In this document: in pieces, positions 33,960 through 45,350 of the stretch
Layout: every line of letters begins with the position of its first letter
Numbering within the stretch: the stretch's first letter is position 1
Made by a program: the position numbers and the translations under genes
NCBI GenBank assembly: GCA_004194705.1
Contig: SADC01000186.1
Coordinates: 62,001-126,000 of the forward strand
Direction of reading: 5' to 3'
Length of the DNA stretch: 64,000 nucleotides
Source of the DNA: Ditylenchus dipsaci
Taxonomy: Eukaryota > Nematoda > Chromadorea > Rhabditida > Anguinidae
The notes under the pieces: model-generated
What the model was told of the DNA's origin: nothing
Seen by the model: the letters and a program-made list of their open reading frames with translations, nothing else
Databases searched by the model: none

Positions 33960-35280
33960 TTAGCTTTAACGGGTACAAGATCAGTTTTGCACAGATTTTC
34001 TTTTTTTCGTCGCCAAAATATTTTTTCTTGTCGTCGATGATTTTCTAGGCTTGACTATAGAATCAACCCCTCCCCTCAGAATTAAAAAAAAAACACGCGG
34101 CTTTCTCATGAAATCGGGGTTAGAAATACGAATATGATGTTATCTCCTCGATCTGATGAGTCGGCGGTATCGTCATTACAAAATAGACAGATTTCAAAAT
34201 GGACGCTTTTCAAAAAACAACGGTTTTCAAAATTTACGGTTTTCAAAATAGCGTTATTCAAAATAAACGGTTTTTCCCCTAAAAAAGCCAGTATGAAGTT
34301 TTGTAATGTGCTTTATAGTGGATATCAACTATAGTGGATATCACTATATCAACTAACCTACTGCACCGCCTGTACCAATTATGTGTGTGTGCCCCTTTCA
34401 ATGCCCTCTTTAGGCGAATAAGTGCCTCTTTTTGGGAAAAGTGCCCCTTCTAAGAGAAAAGTACCCCTTTTTAGGGGAAAGTAGCCCATTTCAGGGAAAA
34501 GTGCCTCCTTTTAAGAAAAAGTGCTACGGCACTAGCGAGATGCAAACTAGCAAGCTCTATGATAGGTATATCAAACACTACACCACGTAAACCCTCAAAA
34601 ATATGGTAAAAATAAGATATGACCCCAGGTAGATACACCAATTATTGAAGTTAGGGTGTGTAAAATTGCAATTTTTTACCTAACGAACCCAATTTCCACA
34701 CAATCTTAAAGTAGAAAAAATGGGTTTTTTAAGAAACTTTTATTTTTCAGGCCACCCTGGCTGTTATCCACCTGACCAGCAGGTACCTATTTAGTGTGGA
34801 AACCTGCTAATTTTAAAACAGCTATTTTGTCAGCCGGCTAATTTACAAGCCGCTATTTAAAAACCTGCTATTTTAAAATGCGATGTTTGAAAAAAACCGT
34901 TGTTTTTTTAAAAACTGTTATATTTTGTAAACCGTTTTTTTGAAAACCGTCATTTTTGAGAAATGCTATTTGAAAAGCCGCTGCTTTTTGAAAAGCGCTT
35001 ATTTTGAAATCCGTCTATTTTGTAATGACGATACCGCCGATGAGTCCCCGTGGGGGAGGGATTCTATAGTGCAACCATTTTTAAATCTTACTTTATAAAT
35101 TTACCCAACCTTTTATTACATTTTTTAAAGTTTTAACACTATGAGGTAGCCCTGCGATTTTAGTTTCTTACGTGATATCAGATATGAGTAATTTGTATTC
35201 GAAAAAATAGATAACACTAAAACACTGATAAAAGATAAGGATTTGAAAACCCGTGCAGAACTGATCTTGCACCCGTTATT
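33960..35280. repeat. Foldback element with TTTAACGGGTACAAGATCAG arms
   Basis: The outer arms at 33967-34000 and 35247-35280 are inverse (GGGTACAAGATCAGTTTTGC / GCAGAACTGATCTTGCACCC). Inside is a second pair, CTATAGAATCAACCCCTCCC at 34060 and GGGGGAGGGATTCTATAG at 35045, enclosing inverted GGCGGTATCGTCATTACAAA blocks. A 22-bp tandem array (AAAGTGCCCCTTTTTAGGGA, about five units) lies at 34390-34530. Relatives of the inner ends are at 31537, 52412 and 61095. Confidence 0.7.
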
Positions 35281-35664
35281 TATTACATAGAGCAACGTTC
35301 CATCTTGTACTGACCATATCTTGACATTTTTTCTTTTATCTCACAAATTGAAGTTGTTGGTTGATATGAGTGTTAAACAAGCAAAATGCTTGTTTTTTTC
35401 GCACTGTATGGCTGTCAATAAATACTGTGAAGTAAAGCTGATCTTGACTACATTCAAATTTCTAAAACTTCTTTTAAAAACGGAATGTTAAATTAATTCA
35501 TTAAATGGGCATCGAGCAACAGCGCCATTTCAGATTGCGCAACTGCGAATTACGCCAAATAAATTGCGCCAATATCAAATTGACATTCCTACTAAATTTT
35601 TTCGAATTTTTTTGACATATTCGCCCAACAGGGAAACGCAAAAAAATGGTGAAAGATAAGGTAA

Positions 35665-35981
35665 GTACCCAGGTGGGTTCGAGCATGCTGAATGGTTTGA
35701 CAGTAGTAAAATCACGTTTTATGTAGAAATTTTTGAGTTATTGCCAACGATTGATTTTGATAAACCAAGAATTAGCAATAACTCAAAAATTTCTTCATAA
35801 AACGTGATTTTACCACTGTCAAACCTCTTCAGCGTGCTCGAATTAGTGTAGAAAAAATCTTTTGGAACCTGAAAACCTCAAAAAAATTTTTTGATCCAAG
35901 TGGACGACACCTGCTCAGGTTGGAGCATGAATTCTCAGGAGGGGTGTAGAGGTTGCTGGTTCGAATCCACCTGGCTGCACA
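35665..35981. repeat. tRNA-headed foldback (CCAGGTGGATTCGAAC), left arm truncated
   Basis: The right arm reads GGTTGGAGCATGAATTCTCA and GGTTCGAATCCACCTGGCTG on plus, with an excellent B box. The left arm is cut to CCCAGGTGGGTTCGAGCATG. Flanking AATGGCGC / GCGCCATT blocks at 35521 and 36104 form an outer inverted pair. Confidence 0.7.
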
Positions 35982-36500
35982 AATTTTTTGTGTTTCCATG
36001 TGGGCGAATTTTTTAGAAAATTATCGCAAAAATTGAGTAGGAATGTCAATTTTAATATTGGCGCAATCTGCATTGGCGCACTTTGAATGTGGCCCAATCT
36101 AAAATGGCGCTATTGCTCGCTGCCCCATAAAATTAGTAATTAGGGTTGTCAAATGTTCGAAATTCAAACTCCTGTTCGAGGCCGAGCCAGAGGCCCAGCC
36201 ATCCAAAAATGAAGCCAGGCAATCAAAGGAGTTCTGGCGCAGTCGAAAAAGGCGAGGGAAACTTCTCAAAACGAAAGTTATTAAGAAATCTCTTTGGTCC
36301 GCTTCCCCCCCCCCCCGTGTTGTGTTTTAACAAAAAAAATTCTCTAAAAGTCTCAAAAACATTTATAAATACTTTTGACCATTTTCCAGCAAAAAAAATA
36401 TTTTGTAAAAGATGCCGAAAAAATTTGCCTTAGCCCCAAGCTAATCTTTTGAGAAGTTTTGTTTTAAAGGGCATGCCCATCATTCGATCCAGAAGTGCAC

Positions 36501-38145
36501 TTTTTTGAATTCGAGCTTTTTTGAATTTTATCGTTTTTTGCAGTTTTTGTTTCACATTTGAGCCCATCCTAACAGGCGCTGGCCTACCCCGAGCCTAAGG
36601 CCTAAGTGGTTACAAAACATGCATTAATCACCCACAAATAAATAAAGTTCGAAAGGGCGCGAATTTAGAAAATGTGCACTTTTTGAACCAAACGCTCCTA
36701 TCGATGATCCTCGCTCGTCACGTTGCGCCTTCGAACAGATGAGCTCTGGCGTATTCTTCCTAAAATCCAGATTGCAAAACAAATCAAAACGTTTGGGGCA
36801 ATCTAACATGAAGAATTTAGCCACTTCCACACAATGTTTGAGGCAGTCCGAAATGGTCGTTTTTGCGCAGAAATCTTTGGCTGCCAAGTCGGAATCAACA
36901 CCTTGGGATACTTGTATTCTCGGCTCGGCAGCTTATACGAAGCCTCAACTTAGTGATGAGCTGCTTGAAGAATGGATTCGCGAGGAAAGATGTTGAGATG
37001 TTCCCTGATGTTAGAGAGATGTTCGCTGTCGCAAAAGCCTAAAAACAGAGTTAATAAAGAAAGACGAAGAAAAAACTAACTCTTATCAGCAAAATATCCA
37101 GCTCATCCTGTTCATCCTTGGAAGTGGTGTCGAAATAGTGTTTGAGCGTGCGTGAACTTGACTAAGGCGAGACCTTCATGGCTTCGGCCTTTTTGGCGAT
37201 GCACTGCGACTTCGACGAGCACCTAGCTTCTTTAGCGGGCGATCAACATCCTTCCTCGCTTCAGCACCCACTTTGTTGCATTTCTGAACTGTAGGTATAG
37301 CAAACAAACAAAAAAGAAATTCTCTCACCTCCAAATGCTTCTCCATCTTCGGCGCGTTCGTCACGTAGCGAGCTTTGCAGAATTGGCAATAACCGACAAC
37401 GATCTGTTTTCCGTTCAATTCTTTTTCTTCTTTTCGATTGAAGTAGTTCCAGCACCACGAAAGAGGCTTATTTCTCTTTGACATTGCGATATCTAAAAGT
37501 CGTAGACTTAAACAGGAAAACAACAAATCAATATAAGGGAAAAGGTAACACAGAGAAGATAAACGAGCCAAAGGCGGCAGGAAAAGAGCCTTTTACGGGT
37601 CGAAAAGAATAAAAATTCTTTATTTTGTGGGTATGTTAAAAAGTAACGGATTTGAAAAAGGAAACATTGCAAAGTTTCTATTTGTCCAAATTTGAAAACG
37701 GCGTGCAAATAGGCGGACAATTGTCTGGACAATTGTCCGGGCAATTGTCCGTTGTCACAACGCTAGAAAAAACAGTGTTTTGAAAAACAGTTTTTCAAAG
37801 TGTTGTTTTTTAATCGACAAAATTTAAACTGATTTTGTCTCTATATGAAAAGATGGTGCCCGGGAATTGAAACATTTGAACTTGGACTTATTGGCGTGCG
37901 TATGCCCCTTTAAAGAGTTTCGCATTGGCGTAGGAGCGTTTGGTCTCAAAAAGTGCACATTTTTTGAATTCGCGCCTTTTAGAACTTTATTTATTTGTGG
38001 GTGATTGATGCATGTTTTGTAACCACTTAGGCCTTAGGCTCATGGATAGGCCAGCGCATGTTAGGACGAGCTCAAATGTGAAACAAAAACTGCAAAAAAC
38101 GATAAAATTCAAAAAAGCTTGAATTCAAAAAAGTGCACTTTTGGG
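36501..38145. mobile_element. hAT-containing element bounded by inverted repeats of about 205 bp
   Basis: The left arm 36501-36703 and right arm about 37933-38145 are inverse copies; both carry the GTGCACTTTTT block, ACAAAACATGCATTAATCAC (or inverse) and CCACAAATAAATAAAGTTC. Between them lie the BED and hAT coding pieces. The same arms occur without coding sequence at 17.7 and 19.4 kb, probably as non-autonomous relatives. I could not define an 8-bp target duplication. Confidence 0.65.
36870..37484 (-). pseudogene. hAT-family transposase fragment with BED zinc finger
   Basis: Exon 37484-37329 starts MSKRNKPLSWCWNYF and has the BED finger (CQFC, then KMEKHLE). Exon 37283 downward continues KCNKVGAEARK in phase and reaches TGA at 37176. 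A further piece ending at 37081 reads LKHYFDTTSKDEQDELDILL. Joined in phase to 37038 downward, it gives AFATANISLTSGN and NPFFKQLITKLR, the typical hAT stretch between the N-terminal region and the RNase H fold. The catalytic core and the C-terminal dimerisation domain are absent, so the transposase is not functional. The domain order and the flanking inverted repeats support a degraded hAT element. Confidence 0.7.
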
Positions 38146-38484
38146 TCAAATGACTGCGCACGTTTCGCATTAGAGAACTTTTGTTTTTGAGAAGAGGCCT
38201 TACTCCTTAAGGTACTTTCACAATAAAGTGTCGATCCAAGCGTTCTTTTAACGCGGGAAGGGCTGTAAAAATTTTTCATCCCTTGGCAAAAAATTCTGTT
38301 TGCACTTAGTTGTAGCTAAGATTCAGGGCTTCCAATTAAGCTATTAACAAGCTATATGTAATATAAAAATATTGGGTAAAATGCTTAGGTCCGCACTGGA
38401 GCGTCTGCTGGAACGAGATTATTAGCTAGTAGAGACAAACTTTAATATCTTTTTTTCACATAATAATCGAAAGAATGCACCTAC

Positions 38485-38830
38485 CTGCCTGATCTTTTGC
38501 AAAAAACTTTCAACGTGCGTCGATCCGTAGCCTTCGAATAGGATTAGTTGCCTAGATGAGCAACCAGACCAATGCAACCATTCTAGAAGAGAATCGTAAC
38601 AAACATATTGCGGGTCTCCATGACTAGCTATGTGAATGGTATTGCACTGCAAAAGTCTGGTGTTTGTTGAGAATAAATCCATTGGCGGACACGTTTTTTC
38701 ATGTATTGTAATGCCCCATCGCAGCTCTATTTTAGAACAGTGCTCAAACACTTCCATATATGGCACGATGAAATGCATCAGATCATCATACAGAATGTGA
38801 AATGCAATTATGCAGTTGGAAAAACATACT
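38485..38830 (-). CDS. Single unrecognised exon, possibly of an F-box-type family
   Basis: A 346-nt exon with good borders (TTTCTTTCAG before; CGGCAG|GTAGGT after). It encodes about 115 residues in one open frame, starting VCFSNCIIAFHILYDDLMHF and ending STHVESFLQKIRQ. Hydrophobic and aromatic residues alternate as in repeat-like or recognition domains of F-box proteins, but I cannot name the domain. It lies downstream, on the same strand, of the F-box cassette at 40.9-44.8 kb, so it may be a further exon of that locus. The flanking exons were not found. Confidence 0.45.
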
Positions 38831-39229
38831 CTGAAAGAAAAACATTGATGTAAATGTGGAATTAGCTTACTTGCTAGAGAAAAAGAAACTTTCAAGATTA
38901 GCACTTAAAGGGGGGCACTGTTTTCATGTCCGGAAAGATTTTGAACGGAAAGTCGAAAATTTGAAATAATAATTAAAAATAGTTGTCATTTTCTGTCATA
39001 GTGTTTTATTTCATTGATTAAATTTTGTGCTATAATTTTTTTATGATATTATTACGTCGTGCTCAGTGTTCATAAGCAGACAAAATAACATATATGGGAT
39101 TGACCACAATTGAGGTAAGTACAGTCCACTCTCGATTTAAGTACAGAAGTTCATTCCCACCTAGAGTTTTATACCTTTTAGCCTTATTTTTTAATTTTTT
39201 GTTAGTTCTGTTGGGACAGTTAAGTCCAA

Positions 39230-39320
39230 ATACAGCCAACCTCGATTTAACACGACACCCCGATTTAACGATACCTATAAATGGTCCCAACAACAAAAAT
39301 CTTCAATTTGACGACACTTG
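39230..39320. repeat. Tigger-type TIR region
   Basis: ACAGCCAACCTCGATTTAAC and the partial copies CCCCGATTTAACGATACC and TCAATTTGACGACACTTGAC resemble CAGTCAAACCTCGATATAAC ends. A related ACAGTCCACTCTCGATTTAA is at 39120. This is the likely 5' end of the Tigger relic that follows. Confidence 0.55.
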
Positions 39321-39384
39321 ACAGATTTTGCATTATGATTCTGCTTTTTCATCAAGACAAATCAATTTATTTATTTCGTTTTTA

Positions 39385-39952
39385 GTTCTTCGATCATGAG
39401 CATTTTAAGGAAGCGACAAGCAATCACTCTGTAACAAAAGAAAGCATTATTGAGGCATATAGAAAGCAGAACAGTCATACGACTTTACCAAAGAAATTCG
39501 GTTGCGGGCGGATTACAATTCATGTAATTCTCAAAGAAAAAGATACTATTCTTGCATCGATTGGCGGTGGTGGCAGTGCGAAGCAAAAAGATGTCAAATC
39601 AGGAAAGCAAAACTAGATTAAGGAAGCTCTACTTGTTTTGCACAAGCTAGTTTGCAGTCAAAACGTTTCAGTGAGTGGTAACTTGCTGAAGGTATGATAT
39701 TTAACTTGACTTCTTTTTTTGAGCGGAAGGGTAATCTTTTTATGAAAAGGCGCTGGCATTTTCGGCTCAACTTGGTATCATTAACTTTAAAACAAGCAAA
39801 AGATGGCTCGAAAAGTTCAAAGATCGGCATGGAATTTGCTTTAAGGATGTGAAGGGCGAAGCTAGAGCCGTTGACATCAATTCACTTCGTGAATGGCAGC
39901 GGCAGTTTTTTCGCGCCTTATTTTACAGATCAAGTGTTGGAAGCTCTTAGTT
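39385..39952 (+). pseudogene. Tigger/pogo transposase N-terminal region (CENP-B-like DNA binding)
   Basis: Exon 39385-39691 encodes VTKESIIEAYRKQNSHTTLP and KKFGCGRITIHVILKEKDTI, a pogo-type helix-turn-helix, then an in-frame TAG at 39614 before IKEALLVLHKLV. Exon 39750-39952 joins in phase and encodes ALAFSAQLGI, FKTSKRWLEKFKDRHGI and KGEARAVDI, the CENP-B-type HTH of Tigger transposases, ending in a stop. The DDE catalytic domain is absent. The preceding Tigger-like terminal motifs agree. It is a dead fragment. Confidence 0.75.
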
Positions 39953-40113
39953 TAAAATCGTTTTAGTCATTTCATTGTTTTTTTCATTTGATTTTTTTTT
40001 CGTGTAACCTAAGCACTTATCCGGTGCACAATTTGAAGAGCTTTCTTAATAAATGTAAGTTTAGTCGGGTAAGTGGGCGTAGAACATGCGGTAAGTTAGC
40101 ATTTTTAAAAAAT

Positions 40114-40342
40114 TACCGTATTTGCTCTAATAAACGGCCACCCCCAGGGACCTATATCTCAGCCCAGAATCAATATTCTGCAAATCTGTTTTGTGCATTT
40201 TCTTAGTTAGCACGATACCTCCTGATTTCACTGTTCAGATTTTGGTTGAGTACTTAAAAATCTCAAAATCGAAATATTTTTTTTTCAATTTCTAAGGGCT
40301 GAAAAATAAACGGCCATGGCCGATAATTACACCAAATAAGGT
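40114..40342. repeat. TACCGTA-family MITE
   Basis: Starts TACCGTATTTGCTCTAATAA and ends with the partly degraded inverse ACACCAAATAAGGTA. The interior carries CTCAGCCCAGAATCA and CTCAAAATCGAAATA, typical of the family. Confidence 0.7.
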
Positions 40343-40593
40343 ATATGAAAAATTTTTTGTTCCTTCTTCTAAACGCTAAAAGATCATTGGTATCACTGTT
40401 TATATTTTAGTACATAAATTGTATCAAAATGCTCAGATTCTGCCCATCATTTTGTTACTAAAGAAAACAGCGAATCTTGCGCCTTTTTGTCGTTTTCTAT
40501 TTTTAGAGTTTTTACAGTCGGGAAGTAAAGTTAAAAAGTTTAAGGGAGAATTTTTGCCTTTCTAAAAGTGCTGCTGCTAAGGCTGCTCAGCTT

Positions 40594-40912
40594 AAAGGGG
40601 CATGCTCGCCGCAGATGGGAGAATTTCAAAAGGCGAGTACCAGGTGATTCAAAAAAGAATTATTTTTAAATACAAATTTGACCAGGGTATAAGTAATGGA
40701 AAACACTTTGGTCGTCTAATAACATCGATGGCTCAGTGGTAAAGCAGTGGCGTAACGTAAGCAGTGGCCTAAGCAGTGGCGTAACGATATTCCACTGAAA
40801 GCTTAATTTTTCGTCGACTTTCACCAAATTTTGTCAATTTAATTCTCGCTTCAATTTCACTGGTACCCGCCTTTCAAAATATTCCCATCGGCGGCCAGCA
40901 TGCCCCTTTAAT
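40594..40912. repeat. tRNA-headed foldback element (GCATGCTCGCCG arms)
   Basis: The arms GGGGCATGCTCGCCGCAGAT and CATCGGCGGCCAGCATGCCC are inverted. An A-box-like TGGCTCAGTGG lies at 40729; the B box is degraded. GCAGTGGCGTAACG is duplicated nearby. This is a sister of the 1357-1680 element. Confidence 0.7.
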
Positions 40913-40932
40913 TGAACAATACATAAAATTTC

Positions 40933-41142
40933 CTACTTGTTATCTAACATCCAACTAATTAATCCTTTATAGACGTCTTTGTTGTATTCAATACGCCCCA
41001 TATTTTTTGCGACGTACGCAAATCTGATGTATTGGTCAGGCGGTGTGTCGAAAACAGAAAAAGTTGGGTATCCATTGTTACAAAAACAACAAACTCTTCC
41101 AGTGCATCCATTCCAGGCAATTGGTATTTGTTTGGTTTTGCT
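40933..41142 (-). pseudogene. F-box partner exon, copy A (frameshifted)
   Basis: Similar to the intact exon 53785-53575: both hold KPNKYQLPGMD, then DTPPDQYIRFAYV and GLISWMLDNK before the stop TAG. Copy A lacks one G (GTTG for GTTGG), so the frame breaks after LEEFV. The TTAA-flanked palindrome 41187-43307 has inserted right before this exon. The product family is unknown. Confidence 0.6.
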
Positions 41143-41186
41143 CTTAAAATTATAGCTTGTAAATGAAAAAATAAATAAATAATTAA

Positions 41187-43307
41187 CACGCGGACGGTCA
41201 TGCGTAACAACACCGAAGACTGATACAGAATTTTGCGCTGAACACTATGGTGTTTTCAATTTGAAAAATTTTCGACAAAAAAGTTGTGCTGGAGCCCTCT
41301 GAAAATTGAAGTTTTAAATTTTTGTATTGGGCCAATACTAACGGGTGGAAAATAAGTTCGTAATGGATTTTCAATGCCATATTTCTTATTACTTTTATTA
41401 TCATATCTCTTATCTGTTGATACTATTTTGTAGCCCTGCATCTCCTCTTTCAAATGGCATATGGTTTTAGCTTGATTATTGTGGATAAGTCACCATTTGG
41501 GTCCAAACACTTGTCTGGTCTTTTTAAGAAGAATACCAGCGCTTTCATCACTTTAACTGGTCAAATGTTATATTGAATTTTGATAATCACGACAAAAAAT
41601 TTGCACCATGTTGTAGCGCAGCTCAAGAGCTACAAAACCCATGTTACAGAATGATTTTTGAAAATTTCAGTGTTGAGATATGGCATTTTGAAAAAGACCA
41701 ATTTCTTGAAAAATGACCAAAATTTGAAAAATTGGCAAAAACTTGCATATCGGTCATTCTTCAAGAAATCGGTTTTTTTCAAAATGCCATATCTCAACAC
41801 TGAAATTTTCAAAAATCATTCTGTAACATGGGTTTTGTAGCTCCTGAGCTGCGCTACAACATGGTGCAAATTTTTTGTCATGATTATCAAAATTCAATAT
41901 AACATTGACCAGTTAAAGTGATGAAAGCGCTGGTATTCTTCTTAAAACGACCAGACAAGTGTTTGGACCCAAATGGTGACTTATCCACAATAATCAAGCT
42001 AAAAACAATATGCCATTTAAAAGAGGAGATTCAAGGCTACAAAATGGTATCAACAGATAAGAGATATGATAATAAAAGTAATAAGAAATATGGCATTGAA
42101 AATCCATTACGAACTTATTTTCCACCCGTTATTGGCACGAAAATGTAAAAAAGAGTCATAACTTTTTAGGTACTCCATATATTAAAAATCTGTAATAACA
42201 ACATCGTAAAGAAGAAATTCAAGGCTATCTTTTGACTGGTCAACTGTTAAAATATCTTTAGAATTTATAGCCGAACGAATCCAAAGTTTACAAGGTAAGG
42301 TTTTGATAAGGACTCATATTCAAAGAGCTATAAAAAATTTCACACTTGACAAATTGAGTAAACACAGAAATTTTTTTGTAGAAAATTCATGAAAATTTTG
42401 AATCTGCAAAATATTCGACTAAACTATAGTATAAGTGATTCGCCCAAAATGAGGTTTTATGAACTTATATCAATGTTTTATGGCTTTAAATGGTAGAAAA
42501 CACCAAAAACTATTGGGAAGGCCATTACTGAGAAAAAAAATTTTACAAAATTTTTATAAAAACCATCATACCCACCCTATGGTTAATATTTTAAAGGTAC
42601 CTGGATATCTATGAAAATATATCCTACCACGTTTTGATCACTGGAGCTGGGCAAAAAGTCTTTCTATGTGCATTTTTGATCAAGAGTCTTGCTCGGAATT
42701 ATGTCTAAGGTGAGTGATTGCGCGCATCTCTAACCAACCAAGAACCCCTGCGCCCCTTTCGGGACTTGGAGTTGAGATGTGCACACCCACATACCTTAGA
42801 CACAAATCACTCGAAAGTGACTCTGGATGCTCATTTTGGGCGAATCACTTATACTATAGTTTAGTCGAATTTTTTGCAGATTCAAAATTTTCATGAAATT
42901 TTCTACAAAAAAAATTTCTGTGTTTACTCAATTTGTCAAGTGTGAAATTTTTTATAGCTCTTTGAATATGAGTCCTTATCAAAACCTTACCTTGTAAACT
43001 TTGGATTCGTTCGGCTATAAATTCTAAAGATATTTTAACAGTTGACCAGTCAAAAAATAGCCTTGAATTCTTCTTTACGATGTTGTTATTACAGATTTTT
43101 AATATATGGAGTACCTAAAAAGTTATGACTCTTTTTTACATTTTCGTGCCAATAGTATTGGCCCAATACAAAAATTTAAAAACTTCAAATTTTCAGAGGG
43201 CTCAAGCAGAACTTTTTGTCGAAAATTTTTCAAACTGAAAACACCATAGTGTTCAGCGCAAAATTCTGTATCAGTTTTCCGTGTTGTTACGCATGACCGT
43301 CCGCGTG
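41187..43307. mobile_element. TTAA-flanked 2.1-kb palindromic element
   Basis: TTAA at 41183-41186 and 43308-43311 flanks perfect ends CACGCGGACGGTCATGCG / CGCATGACCGTCCGCGTG. TTAA duplication is the hallmark of the piggyBac superfamily. The element is almost wholly built of inverted pairs: the outer arms (about 155 bp), an inner hairpin centred near 41735, and another arm pair at 42150-42450 / 42830-43160. No transposase was found; small ORFs are products of the palindrome. Confidence 0.75.
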
Positions 43308-43848
43308 TTAAAGTTGTTTTTGTCCAAAAATTTTTGTTTTAAAATAAAAAATAGGCGAACAAATTAGAAAGGGAAAGGCAATAGACGCATTTTGATCGAC
43401 CCAAAAGGATGATATTTGGAAAACAGTGAAAAATAATCAGTGCTCTCAAAAAGTGAGTTTTTTCAGTAGTTGACGAGCGTTTTCATAACTTTAACTGATT
43501 AAAAGTTTTATTCAGGGTTTAGCACTCCAGCAACATTGTTAAGTTGTAGCCAGGGCTGGTCACGGACGGGCACGGTGGGGGCCGAGCCACTACCTCGTCC
43601 GGGCCAGGCTTAAATTTTGAGGCCTGCGCCGGGTCGGCCCGGTATAATACACCGTACCCTGAAATCTTCAGAATTTTTAAAATTTTCTTTGTATTCTTTG
43701 GAAAATTCAAGATTTCTTTTGTACAAAATTTTTTGATGCAAGCATTAATTAGTCGGTATATGTGCAATTTATGTAGTTTTTCGTTGTACAAGATTGCAAC
43801 TATGCGGTCATTAGTGACGATGACTCAGAAACATATACCGTAAAAACA

Positions 43849-44101
43849 TATACCGTATTTCTCTAATTAATGGCCCCTCTAATTAAGGCTTTCCTTGACT
43901 TCAAGGGTCTGTATCTCAGTGCAGAATTTTTTTGTGAACTTTTCTTTTCAGCATTATCTTAATTACCGCGAGCTCTACCGATTGCACTTTTTGGAGTTTG
44001 GGTGAGCACCCGAAAATCTCGAGATCGAATTCAAATTTTTTCCGATTTTCGGGCATCCAAAAAATAAACGCCCCGGGGCGTTAATTAGAAAAAATACGGT
44101 A
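43849..44101. repeat. TACCGTA-family MITE, complete
   Basis: Starts TACCGTATTTCTCTAATTAA and ends TTAATTAGAAAAAATACGGTA. The interior has CTCGAGATCGAATTCAAATT. Confidence 0.75.
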
Positions 44102-44491
44102 GATATAAAGTAGTGTAAAATACACTTATGCTTCATAGCAGGATTAAAGTATCACCATAGATGAACCTAGGTGTAATTTTTTGAAATTTTTTAAATTTTT
44201 TTTTAAATGTTGAAATACAGTTGAGACACTTTTTGTGGTTAGTTTTCCGAATATCATCCTTATAAAACTCCTGGGTGCACTTCAAAATTATGTTTTAACA
44301 CTTTTTTGAATATAGCCCTCCCTTCCCAGATTAACTTTTTTAAATGCTCCCAAACAACCCATACTTAGTCCTAGCTTAGATTCATGGAAAAAGTTAAGTG
44401 GTTTCAAGATTTATTTTCATAATAATTCGCCTTATTAATTTGAAACATGCTCAGCAAATTTACAATTATAACTTATAAATTCTCAACTCAC

Positions 44492-44807
44492 ATTGCCCGT
44501 GTTGGTTTTCTGCTCCCGTTCTTTGAATTCCAGGTATTTCCACACTAGAAATTATGTGTAAAGCTTTCAAACTATTTGACCCACAAATTCTGTCAAATTT
44601 CTGATTAACAAGCTTTAAATCAACAATTTGCCGACGAGTAATAAATTGAAGCACCTCCAACAATATTTCAAAATTGATATTTATGGATGGGAGAGGCTTT
44701 GCAGGCAGCGTTTGACTTGTTTCTGGCAAAACATGGAAATCTGTAGAAGTTTTTTCTGACAATTTATTTCCATTATTTGAAGCGTTGAATCCAAGGCATT
44801 GACCCAT
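44492..44807 (-). CDS. F-box-like N-terminal exon, copy A
   Basis: F-box proteins usually link substrates to SCF ubiquitin ligases through SKP1. I start at ATG 44807 (AAAATGG context; an earlier in-frame ATG exists at 44828). The protein begins MGQCLGFNASNNG, fitting an N-myristoylation signal with a cysteine at position 4. The F-box-like stretch is at residues about 45-90: LPSININFEILLEVLQFI, then RRQIVDLKLVNQKFDRIC. The exon ends at GGGCAAT|GTGAGTTG. A near-identical but frameshifted copy is at 55945-55629. The partner exon copy A is 3.3 kb downstream, beyond a TTAA palindrome. Whether both belong to one mRNA is an inference from the paired order in the two loci. Confidence 0.6.
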
Positions 44808-45103
44808 TTTTAGATTTTCACTGGTCAAGAATAGTAGCTTTTAAAAATTTACATGTGCCAATTGCTTAAAAACATCGTGATGAGACAAAAATAAGAGCAC
44901 AAAAAATTTATATTCGATTTACTTTTTTCGTAAGAAGAATATCATAGTACAATAAAGTTTTGGCGCTATTTCGAAAAATTTAATTTTTGTCAACATTCGT
45001 AGTGGCATGCCGAATTGATGCTTTTCACAAGGCAAACCTCAAATTCTGACATCAGATTCGTGATCAGCGTAGTCGATTTACTTATGAAACTGCTTTTAGA
45101 ATA

Positions 45104-45350
45104 TACCGTATATGCTCTATTAATTAGACACCCCCTAAGTTCAAAATCGTGTTTTTGGCATTGTGTTTTTGACCCACTTTTTGATCACTTCTCTCAGGCA
45201 AGTTACCAACCATTTGATAGCTCATCTTTTTAGCTACAAAATAAGTGGTAACTTGCCTCAGAGAAGTGATCAAAAAGTGGGTCAAAAACACAATGCCAAA
45301 AACACGATTTTGAACTTAGGGGGTGTCTAATTAATAGAGCATATACGGTA
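45104..45350. repeat. TACCGTA-family MITE, fully palindromic
   Basis: TACCGTATATGCTCTATTAA and the inverse bound two arms that match almost end to end (AAGTTCAAAATCGTGTTTTT and inverse), meeting near 45225. It directly abuts the TIR-bounded EndoG unit, separated only by the TAA duplication. Confidence 0.8.

Noticed and set aside
41630..41840. Twin 60-codon ORFs with nearly the same protein on both strands
   Set aside because: They are the two readings of one hairpin inside the TTAA-flanked palindrome.
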